Positions 8,315 through 17,069 of a stretch of 64,000 bases of DNA are shown here, piece by piece. Numbering within the stretch: position 1 is the first letter of the stretch; the number at the start of each line of letters is the position of its first letter. The notes beneath the pieces are model-generated. The model was not told the origin of the DNA. It was given only the letters and a program-made list of their open reading frames with translations, and ran no database searches. The position numbers and the translations under genes are program-made. Source of the DNA: Bordetella sp. LUAb4 (GTDB lineage Bacteria > Pseudomonadota > Gammaproteobacteria > Burkholderiales > Burkholderiaceae_B); the NCBI RefSeq assembly GCF_021325795.1, contig NZ_JAHPZX010000007.1, positions 186,001 through 250,000 of the forward strand, read 5' to 3'.

Positions 8315-9303
8315 TCCTGCACCTTGAAAGCGATCTTGCCGATGTGCTGGCTGCTTTCCATCAACGCATGCGCTTGCGCGGCTTCAGCCAGGGGGAACAC
8401 CTTATGGATCACCGGCAGGCACTTGCCCTGTTCCATCAGCGGGACCACCTTCTCGGCCAGCGCCTGAGCCATCAGCCCCTTGTCCTCGTCGCTGCGCGGC
8501 CGCAAGGTCGATCCGGTGAAGTTCAAGCGCTTGACCATGATGGGCGTGGCATCGATCTGAGCCTTGCTGCCTTCCAGGAAAGCGATCTGCACCAAACGGC
8601 CATTCACCGCCAGCGACCGGATATTCCGGTTGATGTATTCGCCGCCCACCATATCCAGGATCACATCCACGCCTTGCTTGCCGGTGTCGGCCTTCACGAC
8701 GCTCTCGAAATCCTGATTCTTGTAGATGATCACATGGTCGGCGCCCGCTTTGCGGCAAGCCTCCGCCTTCTCTTCGTTCCCAACCGTTGTCCAGACCTCG
8801 GCGCCAAACGCGTGCGCCAGCTGGATAGCCGTCAGCCCGATCCCGCTGGAGCCGCCATGCACCAGGAATTTCTCGCCCTTGACCAACCGGGCGCGATCGA
8901 ACACATTGGTCCAGACCGTAAAGTAATTCTCCGGCACGCAAGCGGCGGCCAACAGATCCATCCCCTTGGGCACCGGCAGGCAATGCCGCTCATCGGCCAG
9001 GGCATATTCCGCGTAGCCGCCTCCGGGCGTCAGGGCGCACACGGTATCGCCCACTTTGCGTCCTTGTACGTCCGGCCCGATGGCGACGATGCGGCCGGAT
9101 ACTTCCAGCCCCAGGTAAGGAGACGCCCCCGGCGGCGGCGGATAGGCCCCCGCGCGTTGCAGGCAGTCGGGCCGGTTCACGCCGGCATAGGCCACTTCAA
9201 TCAGCACCTGCCGTCCGCTGGGCTGTTCCCACTCGCGTTCGGCCAGCACCATGCATTCGGGCGCGCCGCCCTGGCCATGATCGATGTACTTGAATTTAGA
9301 CAT
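8311..9303 (-). CDS. NAD(P)H:quinone oxidoreductase-like zinc-free MDR protein (PIG3 type)
   Basis: A 330-residue medium-chain dehydrogenase/reductase of the quinone-oxidoreductase branch. It has the N-terminal GVNRPDCLQRAGAYPPPPG motif of the PIG3 group and the nucleotide-binding motif HGGSSGIGLTAIQLA followed by a dinucleotide-fold strand ending GADHVI. The zinc ligands of alcohol dehydrogenases are missing. It starts 13 bases after the LivF stop and overlaps the next SDR by four bases, so it is transcribed with the ABC importer. It probably reduces an enone or quinone-like intermediate of the imported compound. Confidence 0.85.
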   Translation of the reverse strand: MSKFKYIDHGQGGAPECMVLAEREWEQPSGRQVLIEVAYAGVNRPDCLQRAGAYPPPPGASPYLGLEVSGRIVAIGPDVQGRKVGDTVCALTPGGGYAEYALADERHCLPVPKGMDLLAAACVPENYFTVWTNVFDRARLVKGEKFLVHGGSSGIGLTAIQLAHAFGAEVWTTVGNEEKAEACRKAGADHVIIYKNQDFESVVKADTGKQGVDVILDMVGGEYINRNIRSLAVNGRLVQIAFLEGSKAQIDATPIMVKRLNFTGSTLRPRSDEDKGLMAQALAEKVVPLMEQGKCLPVIHKVFPLAEAAQAHALMESSQHIGKIAFKVQE

Positions 9304-9316
9304 GATGAATTCCGTT

Positions 9317-10021
9317 TCAGTGTCCGAGATAAGCTTTCTTCACGTGCGGGTCGTTGAGCAGCTCCGCACCGGTGCCGCTGCGCACGATCGCTCCATTTTC
9401 CAGCACATAGCCGCGATCCGCCAATCGCAGTGTCCGGAAGACGTTCTGTTCGACCAGCAGGACGGTCACGCCGACGGCGGTGACCTGACGAATGACGTCG
9501 AACATCTGCTGCACCAGCAGCGGCGAAAGTCCCAGGGAAGGTTCGTCAAACATCAATAATTTGGGATCCGCCATCATGCCCCGTGCAATGGCCACCATCT
9601 GTTGCTCGCCGCCAGACAGGGAGCCGGCGAATTGGGTCAGCCGTTCGCGTACGCGCGGAAAAATATCCAGCACTTCAGCCATCTTGCGCTGGGCGCCGGC
9701 GCGCGCGGAACGCTTGAACGATCCCATCAGCAGATTGTCGCGCACGGTGAAGTGGGGAAACAGCTGGCGTCCCTCGGGGATCATGGTGATGCCCGCATCG
9801 ACGATGTCATAGGGTGTGCGGTTGGTCAGATCCTGGCCCATGAACTCCACGTGGCCCGCCGTGCTGGCCATGGCGCCGCACAAGGTTTTCAGCGTGGTGG
9901 TCTTGCCGGCGCCGTTGGCACCGATCAAGGTGACGATCTCGCCGCTGCGTACCTCGAAGTCCAGGCCGTTGAGCACCTGGGTCTTGCCATAGCTGGAGCA
10001 GAGTTTGGAGACTTTAAGCAT
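9317..10021 (-). CDS. livF: Branched-chain amino acid-type ABC transporter ATPase (LivF)
   Basis: A 234-residue ATPase of the HAAT importer family: Walker A GANGAGKTT near residue 35, the Q-loop, ABC signature LSGGEQQ, and Walker B LLMFDEPSLGLSP with the switch His near LLVEQN. It pairs with the LivG half of the fused permease-ATPase and its start overlaps that gene by eight bases. It powers import of the substrate captured by the periplasmic protein encoded at 12798-13997. Family membership covers amino acids, urea, aromatic acids and small carboxylates, so leucine should not be assumed. Confidence 0.93.
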   Translation of the reverse strand: MLKVSKLCSSYGKTQVLNGLDFEVRSGEIVTLIGANGAGKTTTLKTLCGAMASTAGHVEFMGQDLTNRTPYDIVDAGITMIPEGRQLFPHFTVRDNLLMGSFKRSARAGAQRKMAEVLDIFPRVRERLTQFAGSLSGGEQQMVAIARGMMADPKLLMFDEPSLGLSPLLVQQMFDVIRQVTAVGVTVLLVEQNVFRTLRLADRGYVLENGAIVRSGTGAELLNDPHVKKAYLGH

Positions 10022-11795
10022 CTTGGTAGTCCTTGCCCAGGTAGGCCTCGATCACGGCCGGATGTTCCACCACCTCGCGGGGCGTACCGGCGACCAGCAC
10101 GCTGCCTTCATTGATGACGATGATGCGGTCGGACAGCGCCATGGTGGCCTGCATCATGTGCTCGATCAGCAGCACGGACACGCCGCTGTCGCGGATGCCT
10201 CGTATCATGCGGATGGCTTCCTCGATGTCGGTGGGATTGAGCCCGGCCATCACTTCATCCAGCAGCAGGATGCGCGGGCGGGTGGCCAGGGCGCGGGCAA
10301 TCTCCAGGCGCTTCATGCCGCCCACGGTCAAATTGCGCGCCTCCGTGTGCAGGAATCGGGTCAGGTGCGTGCGCTCGGCCACTTCGCGGGCGATCTGCTC
10401 CGCTTCGTCGCGGTTGGCGGTGTTGATGAACGCGCCCAGCATGATGTTTTCCAGGACGGACAGGCCGGTGAAAGGCTTGGCGATCTGGAAGGTGCGGCCC
10501 AGGCCTTTGCGGGCGAACTGGCTGGGCGTGGCGCAATGGACCCACGCTCCGCTGGCGTCGCGCATCGACACCTGGCCCTGGTCGGGCGCCAGGAAGCCCG
10601 ACAGCAGGTTGAACACCGTCGTCTTGCCGGCGCCGTTGGGACCGATGACGCCGAGAATCTCATGGCGCCCCAGTTCCAGCGAGACATCATTGGTGGCGCG
10701 CAGCCCGCCGAAGTTCTTGAACAGGTTCTCGGCCTTGAGTACCGGCGTGGCCTGCGCACCGCCGTCGGGCGCGGCTGCGACGCTGGCGCGCGCCGTTACC
10801 GGGCGCCGGGTGCCCAGGTAGGGCAGGCGGTCCAGCATCCGTTCCACTGCCGGACCGAACGCACCGGCCAGGCCGCGCGGGATGGTCAGCACCACGCCCA
10901 CCAGGATCAGGCCGTAGATCAGCCCGTGCATGCCGTTGCCCACGCCGCTGAGCCAGCCTCGCGCCAGTTCGGCGATGGGCAGCACCAGGAACGTGCCGGC
11001 GATAGGCCCGGCCACCGTGCCCAGGCCGCCGATAAGCGCGAACATGGCGATCTGCACCGACAAGTCCAGCGAAAACGCCGAGCCCGGATCGACGAAGGTC
11101 AGGTAGGTGATGTGGAAGCTGCCGATGATGCTGGTCAAGGCCGCGGAGATCACCGCCGCCCAGATTTTCATGTTGACCGTATTGATACCCACCGCGCGCG
11201 CCGCGTCCTCGCGTTCGCGGATGGCGATCAGGTAATGGCCCATGCGCGACTTGCGGACCATCCACGATGCCCACACCACCATCAGGAACAGGCCATAGGC
11301 GATGATGAGGTAGTTTAATTTCTCGCGGAACACCATCCAGGTCCAGCCGATGTTCAGCGGCAGGCTGATACCGCTGGAGCCACCGGTCCAGCTTTCTTCA
11401 TGGATGACCAGCAGCCGCACCACTTCCAGGATGGCGATGGTGGCCAGCGCGAAGAAAGGGCCTTTCAAGCGCAGGGTAGGGTAGCTGATCACCACCGCCA
11501 CCAGCGCGGAAATCGCCGCGCCCACCAGCATCCCCAGCCACGGGGTGATGCCGAAGTTCTGCGTCAACAGGGTGGCCGTATAGCCGCCGATGCCATAGAA
11601 CACGGCGTGGCCCAGCGACAACTGGCCGGCATAACCGCCGACGATGTTCCAGGCCACGGACATGGCGGAGAACACGAACAGCAGCACGAACATATTGGTC
11701 CAGAAGGCGGTACCCAACAACGCGGGCACGGCGAACATGGCGATCAACAGAATCAGGCTGACATAAGCCTTGGGACTACGAAAATCCGGAATCAT
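10014..11795 (-). CDS. Fused ABC permease-ATPase (LivM-LivG)
   Basis: A 593-residue fusion. Residues 1 to about 320 are a LivM permease with about nine to ten hydrophobic segments and the VGGYAGQLSLGHAVFYGIGGY family motif. A linker of about 30 residues (Ala/Thr-rich) follows. Residues from about 350 are a LivG ATPase with Walker A GPNGAGKTT, signature region LTVGGMKRLEIARAL, and Walker B ILLLDEVMAGLNP. In most species these are separate genes, and the fusion fixes one permease to one ATPase. A good ribosome site (AAGGAGCGAGAC) precedes the ATG. It lies 12 bases downstream of the LivH gene. Confidence 0.93.
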   Translation of the reverse strand: MIPDFRSPKAYVSLILLIAMFAVPALLGTAFWTNMFVLLFVFSAMSVAWNIVGGYAGQLSLGHAVFYGIGGYTATLLTQNFGITPWLGMLVGAAISALVAVVISYPTLRLKGPFFALATIAILEVVRLLVIHEESWTGGSSGISLPLNIGWTWMVFREKLNYLIIAYGLFLMVVWASWMVRKSRMGHYLIAIREREDAARAVGINTVNMKIWAAVISAALTSIIGSFHITYLTFVDPGSAFSLDLSVQIAMFALIGGLGTVAGPIAGTFLVLPIAELARGWLSGVGNGMHGLIYGLILVGVVLTIPRGLAGAFGPAVERMLDRLPYLGTRRPVTARASVAAAPDGGAQATPVLKAENLFKNFGGLRATNDVSLELGRHEILGVIGPNGAGKTTVFNLLSGFLAPDQGQVSMRDASGAWVHCATPSQFARKGLGRTFQIAKPFTGLSVLENIMLGAFINTANRDEAEQIAREVAERTHLTRFLHTEARNLTVGGMKRLEIARALATRPRILLLDEVMAGLNPTDIEEAIRMIRGIRDSGVSVLLIEHMMQATMALSDRIIVINEGSVLVAGTPREVVEHPAVIEAYLGKDYQDA

Positions 11796-11807
11796 GTCTC
11801 GCTCCTT

Positions 11808-12674
11808 TTATTCCGTGCCAACGCCGAACAGGCCGGTCGGACGCAAGACGAGTATCAGCAGGAAGATGCCGAAATACACCACCTCCTTGAGGTCGGGCGC
11901 GATGTAGTAGCCAGCCAGCGTGTCGACCACGCCGATGATCATCGAGCCGGCGACGGCGCCGTACAGGCTGCCCATGCCACCCAGCACGACGATGACGAAG
12001 GCGGTCAGCACGAAGTAGGTGCCCACGGTGGGGAACACCGGATATTGCGGTGCCAACAGGCCGGCCGCGATGCCGACGAAGGCCGTGCCCAGGCCGAAGG
12101 CCAGCACATAGACCGCCTTGACGTTCACCCCCATCAGCATGGCCGCGTAGCGGTGCTGTGCGACGGCGCGCAGGGCGCGGCCTATGTACGTGCGGTGCAT
12201 GAACAGATGCAGCCCCACGGCCAGCACCAGTGCGGCGATGAAGGTGATCAACTGGCCGGTCACCATGGCGTAGTTGCCGACGGAGATCGAGTCGGTGCCC
12301 AGCTCCACTGGCGCGCGCAGCACGTTGGCGCCGAACACCACCAAGGCCAGATTCAGCAGAATGGTGGAGATACCCACCGTGGCGAAGATCTGGATATGTT
12401 CGTCGGCATCGAGCAGCGGCTGTATCACCAGCCGCTGGGTCGCCGCGCCCAGCGCGAACAGGATGACCGCCACGGGCACCAGGCCCACATAGGGGTGGAT
12501 GCCGAATTGGCTGGCGGCCAGGTACACCAGGTACATGCCCACCATGAGAAATTCGCCGTGCGCGAAGTTCACCACGCGCACCACGCCAAAAATCAACGTC
12601 AGGCCCAGGCTGATGATGGCGTACGCGCCACCCAGCAACAGGCCGTTGATGATGAGTTGAATCAGAATATCCAT
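11808..12674 (-). CDS. livH: Branched-chain amino acid-type ABC transporter permease (LivH)
   Basis: A 288-residue inner-membrane permease with about eight hydrophobic segments. It carries the LivH hallmark GGAYAIISLGLTLIFGVVRVVNFAHGEF at the N-terminus (quoted in part: ISLGLTLIFGVVRVVNFAHG) and RALRAVAQHRYAAMLMGVN in the cytoplasmic loop. Length and order are normal for the family. It is separated from the upstream substrate-binding gene by 123 bases holding two GC stem-loops, so its expression may be set lower than that of the binding protein. Confidence 0.93.
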   Translation of the reverse strand: MDILIQLIINGLLLGGAYAIISLGLTLIFGVVRVVNFAHGEFLMVGMYLVYLAASQFGIHPYVGLVPVAVILFALGAATQRLVIQPLLDADEHIQIFATVGISTILLNLALVVFGANVLRAPVELGTDSISVGNYAMVTGQLITFIAALVLAVGLHLFMHRTYIGRALRAVAQHRYAAMLMGVNVKAVYVLAFGLGTAFVGIAAGLLAPQYPVFPTVGTYFVLTAFVIVVLGGMGSLYGAVAGSMIIGVVDTLAGYYIAPDLKEVVYFGIFLLILVLRPTGLFGVGTE

Positions 12675-12701
12675 TGAGCAGCCTCGCGTATGGAGGACGC
12701 C

Positions 12702-12780
12702 GCGGGCGCCTCCCGCAGGCGCTCGCGACGTTCCTCCGACAACTTATCTCGGGGTTGCCCGGCGCGCTGCGTGGCGCGCC
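12702..12780 (-). promoter_or_regulatory. Two GC-rich intercistronic stem-loops between binding protein and permease genes
   Basis: The first inverted repeat spans 12702-12726 (six-pair core GCGCCT/AGGCGC with a five-base loop, extended by three pairs past one mismatch). The second spans 12761-12780 (seven pairs, GGCGCGC/GCGCGCC, six-base loop). They sit just after the binding-protein stop (12798). Such structures commonly protect the upstream message and reduce read-through, giving excess binding protein over permease. No T-run is present, so complete termination is unlikely. Confidence 0.5.
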
Positions 12781-12797
12781 GTGGTCCCAGCCCGGCT

Positions 12798-13997
12798 TTA
12801 CTTATTGAAGATGGGCTTGCCCAACGCGAGGTTGCTGGGAGAGATGGTGACCAGATTGCCGTCCTGCCACTGCATCACGTAGAAGTTGGAGGCCTTGTTC
12901 TGGCCGTCTTCACCGAAGTCGAAGCCCCAGCCGTTGGCTGATTGGCCGGCGGGTTTCTTGTAGGCCAGCACGGCCGCGCGGATCTTGTCCTTGTCGGTCG
13001 ATTTGGCATTGGCGATGGCTTCGAAGAAGACCTTGGCGCCGACGTAGTTGGTCAGGCTGTGGCCGGACTGCGGATCGCTCTTGTACGTGGACTTGTAAGC
13101 TTGCAGGAACTTGTCCAGGCCCGGCGCGCCGGCCGGATTGATGGAGGATTGCGGGAAGTCCAGGTCGAACACGCCATTCATGCCCGTGCCCACGGCCTTG
13201 GCGGTGTCGGCCAGCGAATAGCCGCCGCCCGCGCCGATGACGACCTTGGGTTTGAAGGCCGCCGCCTTGGCCTGGTTGAAATAGAGGATGGCGTCGTTCT
13301 GGTAAGCGGTCTGCAGCACCACGTTCACGCCGGCGCCTTTCAAGCGCAGGATGAGCGAGGACAAGTCCACCGTCTTGGCGGAGTAGGGCAGGACTTCGGC
13401 AACGGTGTAACCCAGCTCCGCGGCGCGCTGTTTCTCGGTGGCGGCCACGTCGGTACCGTAAGGACCGTCTTCGTGGATGATGCCGATCTTGATGTCTTTC
13501 GGATTCAGGCCCATGCCCGGCGCGACGATGTCGTGCAGCGCATTGACCACGGATACGCCATACAGCGCGGTGTTGGGATTGCTGCGGAACAGGTACTTGT
13601 AGCCGCGCGTGGTGATCTTGTGCGCGGTGGCGCCCAGTTCGAAATAGGGCACGCCAGCCAGTTCGGTCACCGGCGAAGCGGCGTAGGAAATGCCGGAAGC
13701 ATAGCTGCCGAACACGCCCACCACGTCGGAGGAGATCAGGCGTTTGGTTTCCGACACGGCCTGGTTGGGATCGACAGCGTCAGCCTTGATGAGCTGGATC
13801 TTTTCGCCGTTGATGCCGCCGGCGGCATTGATTTCATTGACCGCCAGTTCCAGCCCGCGGAAGCTTTCCTGGCCTAGCAGGGCCAGCGCGCCGCTGAAGG
13901 GGAATAGTGCGCCGACTTTCATGTCCGCATACGCCGCCGCGCTGGCCAGCATGCCGCAAGCGCCCAGCGCCAGGGCTATTTTCCTGATCTTGAACAT
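12798..13997 (-). CDS. ABC transporter periplasmic substrate-binding protein (LivK/HAAT type)
   Basis: A 399-residue periplasmic binding protein. A signal peptide is clear: MFKIRK, a hydrophobic core (ALALGACGML), then a cleavage site after AAYA. The mature part begins MKVGALFPFSGALALLGQE, typical of Peripla_BP_6/LivJ-like receptors, and has the two-lobe layout to LGKPIF. The ATG at 13997 is preferred to a GTG at 14006 because AAGGAG lies eight bases before it. It is the first gene of the minus-strand importer operon, and its promoter region (13998-14338) carries the shared GntR operator. The ligand is unknown. Confidence 0.92.
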   Translation of the reverse strand: MFKIRKIALALGACGMLASAAAYADMKVGALFPFSGALALLGQESFRGLELAVNEINAAGGINGEKIQLIKADAVDPNQAVSETKRLISSDVVGVFGSYASGISYAASPVTELAGVPYFELGATAHKITTRGYKYLFRSNPNTALYGVSVVNALHDIVAPGMGLNPKDIKIGIIHEDGPYGTDVAATEKQRAAELGYTVAEVLPYSAKTVDLSSLILRLKGAGVNVVLQTAYQNDAILYFNQAKAAAFKPKVVIGAGGGYSLADTAKAVGTGMNGVFDLDFPQSSINPAGAPGLDKFLQAYKSTYKSDPQSGHSLTNYVGAKVFFEAIANAKSTDKDKIRAAVLAYKKPAGQSANGWGFDFGEDGQNKASNFYVMQWQDGNLVTISPSNLALGKPIFNK

Positions 13998-14338
13998 ATG
14001 TCTCACTCCTTGTTGATGGTCTGATCGCGACGCCTTGCCGCCTGCGCGGCCCCTGCGTTTCCACTATGGGAACTCTTCGGGTGTCGATGATTCATCAGGC
14101 CGCTTCACAGCCTGTTGAACGGGCTTGCTTGCGGCCTTCCCTGCGGCGTTGGATGGTACATAATATATGATATATTTTCTGAAAACGCACACCGGCAGGT
14201 GATTTATTCTAGAGGGCGGCCCGAGTGAGTGCATGGGGGATTTCCCCAACACCGAGGCGCCATCCGCAAGAATCGCGGGCGACGGCAAGGAGCCATCCGG
14301 ACTCCGGCCGCGACCCAAGGCGACACAGGAGACTAAGC
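13998..14338. promoter_or_regulatory. Divergent promoter region between the importer operon and the SDR-HADH-BKACE operon
   Basis: A 341-base gap without a supportable gene. It holds a strongly AT-rich patch (14155-14180) in otherwise GC-rich DNA, which contains the candidate GntR operator and very likely the core promoter of at least the importer operon. The remaining sequence to 14338 shows no good open frame with a ribosome site. An in-frame upstream extension of the SDR (to 14225) lacks SDR homology. Confidence 0.55.
14162..14176. promoter_or_regulatory. Candidate GntR operator, copy 1 (perfect AT palindrome)
   Basis: AATATATGATATATT is a perfect palindrome: two seven-base arms around a central G at 14169. 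Read on the minus strand, its last 14 bases are identical to 18962-18975 in the promoter of the GntR/transketolase pair. It lies between the importer operon (start 13997) and the SDR-HADH-BKACE operon (start 14339). FCD-type GntR proteins typically bind AT-rich palindromes of this size. Confidence 0.7.
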
Positions 14339-15121
14339 ATGTTCGAGGATTGCAGTTTGCGTGGCCGCAAGGTGTTGATCACCGCCGGCGCCGATGGCTT
14401 GGGATTGGAGATGACACGTCTGTTCCACGCCGCCGGCGCTTCGCTTTTGGTGTGCGACATCAACGCGGCGCGGCTGGATGATCTGCGGCGCGAGCTGCCC
14501 GGCGTGGCCACGACGGTGGCCGATGTGGCCGATGAGGCGAGCGTCGCGCAACTGTTCGAGCAGGTCGGCGCGACGCTGGGCGGTCTGGATATTCTGATCA
14601 ATAACGCCGGCGTGGCCGGGCCCACGGGCTTCGTGCAGGACCTCTCCAAAGCCGATTGGGACCGCACGCTGGCGGTGAACATCACGGGGCAGTTCCTGTG
14701 TGCCCGCCTGGCGGTGCCCCTGTTGAAGGCGTCCGCCGCCGGCGTGATGATCAACCTGTCTTCCGCCGCGGGTCACCTGGGTTTCGCGGGCCGCTCGGCC
14801 TACTCGGCGTCGAAGTGGGCGGTAGTCGGCTTCACCAAGTCGCTGGCCATCGAACTGGGGGCGGACGGTATTCGCGTCAACGCCATCCTGCCCGGTGCGG
14901 TGGAAGGACCGCGTATCCGCGCGGTGATCGACGCCAAGGCGAAGACGTTGGGGCAGCCGGTGCAGGATATCGCCGCGCAGTACGAGAACCAGGCGGTGCT
15001 GGGGCGCATGGTGACCGCACGCGACATCGCCAATATGGTGCTGTTCAACGCCAGCGATGCGGCGCGCAGCGTCACCGGCCAGGCCATCGTCATCGATGGC
15101 CTGACGCAAAAACTTTATTGA
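14339..15121 (+). CDS. SDR-family NAD(P)-dependent oxidoreductase
   Basis: A 260-residue classical SDR with the nucleotide motif TAGADGLG near residue 14 (the usual first Gly is Ala), NNAGVAG, the catalytic Ser in LSSAAGHLGF, and YSASK. The C-terminal GQAIVIDG is standard. The ATG at 14339 has AGGAGACTAAGC before it. It starts the plus-strand operon whose next members are a 3-hydroxyacid dehydrogenase (16 bases later) and a BKACE enzyme. A role as polyol or hydroxy-acid dehydrogenase early in the pathway is inferred from this context only. Confidence 0.88.
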   Translation: MFEDCSLRGRKVLITAGADGLGLEMTRLFHAAGASLLVCDINAARLDDLRRELPGVATTVADVADEASVAQLFEQVGATLGGLDILINNAGVAGPTGFVQDLSKADWDRTLAVNITGQFLCARLAVPLLKASAAGVMINLSSAAGHLGFAGRSAYSASKWAVVGFTKSLAIELGADGIRVNAILPGAVEGPRIRAVIDAKAKTLGQPVQDIAAQYENQAVLGRMVTARDIANMVLFNASDAARSVTGQAIVIDGLTQKLY

Positions 15122-15137
15122 TGCGGAGCATGCCGAC

Positions 15138-16067
15138 ATGGGTATTGCCGCCATCATTGGTTCAGGCCTGATCGGGCAGGGCTGGGCCATCGTTTTCGCG
15201 CGCGCCGGCTGGTCGGTGCGCCTGTTCGATACCGACGCCGCCCGTGCCGCGCAAGCGCGTACGCTGGTAGCGCAGCAGCTGCGCACTTTGCACGAGCATG
15301 GCCTGGCGGGAGAGCCCGAGGCCATCCTGGCGCGGGTGGCCATCGCCGCCACCTTGGAAGAGTCCGTGGCGGGTGTCGACTACGTGCAGGAGAACTCCCC
15401 CGAAGACCTGGCCATCAAGCAGGCCCTGTTCCTGCGGCTGGATGCCTTGACACCGGCCACGGCGATTCTGGCCAGCTCCACGTCCAGCATCCGCGCCAGC
15501 CTGTTTTCGCGCGATGTGCCGGGGCAGTCGCGCTGCCTGGTCGCCCACCCGGTGAATCCGCCTTATCTGGTGCCGGTGGTGGAGCTGAGCGGGGCGCCCT
15601 GGACCGCGCCCGAAACCATCGAGCGCTGTGGCGCCATCATGCGCGAGGTGGGGCAGAAGCCCGTGGTGCTGCGCCGCGAAATCGAAGGCTTCATTCTGAA
15701 TCGGCTGCAGGGCGCTTTGCTGCAGGAAGCCCTGCGGCTGGCCGAAGCGGGCTACGCCAGCGTCGAGGATATCGACGCGACGGTGAAGGACGGCTTGGGT
15801 CTGCGCTGGTCTTTCATGGGGCCGTTTGAAACCATAGACCTCAATGCGCCCGGCGGCATCGCGGATTACTGCGCGCGCTACAACGGCATGTACCGGTCCA
15901 TCGGTGCCAGCCAGACCAGCGAACCGGCATGGCAGGGACCGGCGGTGCAAGACCTGGAGACGCAGCGCCGCGAGCAATTGCCCGCGGCGGATCTGCATGC
16001 GCGCCGCTTCTGGCGCGATGAACGCTTGATGCAGTTGCTGCGCCACAAGCAGCAGGCTGACGAATAG
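15138..16067 (+). CDS. 3-hydroxyacyl-CoA/L-gulonate/carnitine dehydrogenase-like protein
   Basis: A 309-residue NAD-dependent dehydrogenase with an N-terminal Rossmann domain (IGSGLIGQGWAIVFARAG, residues 6-23) and a C-terminal helical domain. ASSTSS and the catalytic His137 in AHPVNPPYLVPVVELSG mark the branch that includes L-gulonate 3-dehydrogenase (lambda-crystallin) and L-carnitine 3-dehydrogenase, not the fatty-acid enzymes. It should oxidise a free 3-hydroxy acid to a 3-keto acid. The next gene is a beta-keto acid cleavage enzyme, so the two probably act in sequence. The specific acid is unknown. Confidence 0.87.
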   Translation: MGIAAIIGSGLIGQGWAIVFARAGWSVRLFDTDAARAAQARTLVAQQLRTLHEHGLAGEPEAILARVAIAATLEESVAGVDYVQENSPEDLAIKQALFLRLDALTPATAILASSTSSIRASLFSRDVPGQSRCLVAHPVNPPYLVPVVELSGAPWTAPETIERCGAIMREVGQKPVVLRREIEGFILNRLQGALLQEALRLAEAGYASVEDIDATVKDGLGLRWSFMGPFETIDLNAPGGIADYCARYNGMYRSIGASQTSEPAWQGPAVQDLETQRREQLPAADLHARRFWRDERLMQLLRHKQQADE

Positions 16068-16115
16068 ATTGGATCAACCCCGGGATCAAACCCAGGATCC
16101 ACCACGGAGAGACAT

Positions 16116-17051
16116 ATGGCCACCAAAAGAAAAGTCGTCATCACCTGCGCCGTCACTGGCGCCATCCATACGCCCAGCATGTCGCCGCATTTGCCGGTGA
16201 CGGCCGACGAAATCGCCGAGGCCGCCATCGGCGCGGCCCGCGCCGGCGCCGCCATCCTGCACCTGCATGCGCGCGATCCGGAAACCGGCAAGCCGTCGCA
16301 GGATCCGGCCTTGTTCGAGCCTTTCCTCAAGCGCATCAAGGCCGAAACCGATGCCGTCATCAACATCACCACGGGCGGCAGCCCGCATATGACGGTGGCC
16401 GAACGCATGCGGCCGGCGTCGACCTTCAAGCCGGAGGTGGCGTCGCTGAACATGGGGTCGATGAACTTCGGCCTGTTTCCCATGCTCAATCGATTCACGG
16501 AATTCCAGCACGATTGGGAACGTGAGCATCTGGAGAACAGCCGCTCGCTGATCTTCCGCAACACGTATCAGGACATCGAGGACATTCTCACCATCGGCAA
16601 TGCCAACGGCACTCGCTTCGAATTCGAATGCTATGACATCAGCCATCTGTACAACCTCAAGCACTTCATGGACCGCGGGCTGATCAAGGCGCCGCCGTTC
16701 ATCCAGTCAGTGTTCGGCATCCTGGGCGGCATCGGACCGGACCCCGAGGATCTGATGCATATGCGCCGCACGGCGGACCGGCTGTTCGGCGTGGGTGGCT
16801 ATGAGTGGTCCATCCTGGGCGCCGGCCGCGCGCAGATTCCGCTGGCGACCATGGGTGCGGCGATGGGATCGAACGTCCGCGTTGGCCTGGAGGATTCACT
16901 CTGGATCGGGCCGGGGCAGCTGGCGCAGTCCAATCGTGAGCAGGTCGAGCGTATCCGGACAGTCATCGAGGCCCTGAACCTGGATGTGGCTACGCCCGAT
17001 GAGGCTCGGGCGAAGCTGGGTTTGAAGGGCGGGGACAACGTGGCGTTCTGA
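16116..17051 (+). CDS. Beta-keto acid cleavage enzyme (BKACE, DUF849 family)
   Basis: A 311-residue BKACE. These zinc enzymes condense a beta-keto acid with acetyl-CoA, releasing acetoacetyl-CoA (or CoA ester) plus a new acid. The zinc-binding ILHLHARDPETGKPSQDP motif is at about residues 46-63, ITTGGSPHMTVAERM follows, and SLNMGSMNFGLFP is characteristic. The ribosome site is GGAGAGACAT. Known members act on 3-keto-5-aminohexanoate, dehydrocarnitine and other keto acids, and specificity cannot be assigned by eye. It lies 48 bases after the dehydrogenase gene and faces the iron-type alcohol dehydrogenase gene. Confidence 0.9.
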   Translation: MATKRKVVITCAVTGAIHTPSMSPHLPVTADEIAEAAIGAARAGAAILHLHARDPETGKPSQDPALFEPFLKRIKAETDAVINITTGGSPHMTVAERMRPASTFKPEVASLNMGSMNFGLFPMLNRFTEFQHDWEREHLENSRSLIFRNTYQDIEDILTIGNANGTRFEFECYDISHLYNLKHFMDRGLIKAPPFIQSVFGILGGIGPDPEDLMHMRRTADRLFGVGGYEWSILGAGRAQIPLATMGAAMGSNVRVGLEDSLWIGPGQLAQSNREQVERIRTVIEALNLDVATPDEARAKLGLKGGDNVAF

Positions 17052-17069
17052 GCGAGCGGCGCCGGCCCC

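Noticed and set aside
8251-9357. Long open frames opposite the minus-strand oxidoreductase and importer genes
   Set aside because: High-GC antisense shadows rich in His/Arg/Gln without family motifs, while the minus-strand frames are clear MDR and ABC proteins.
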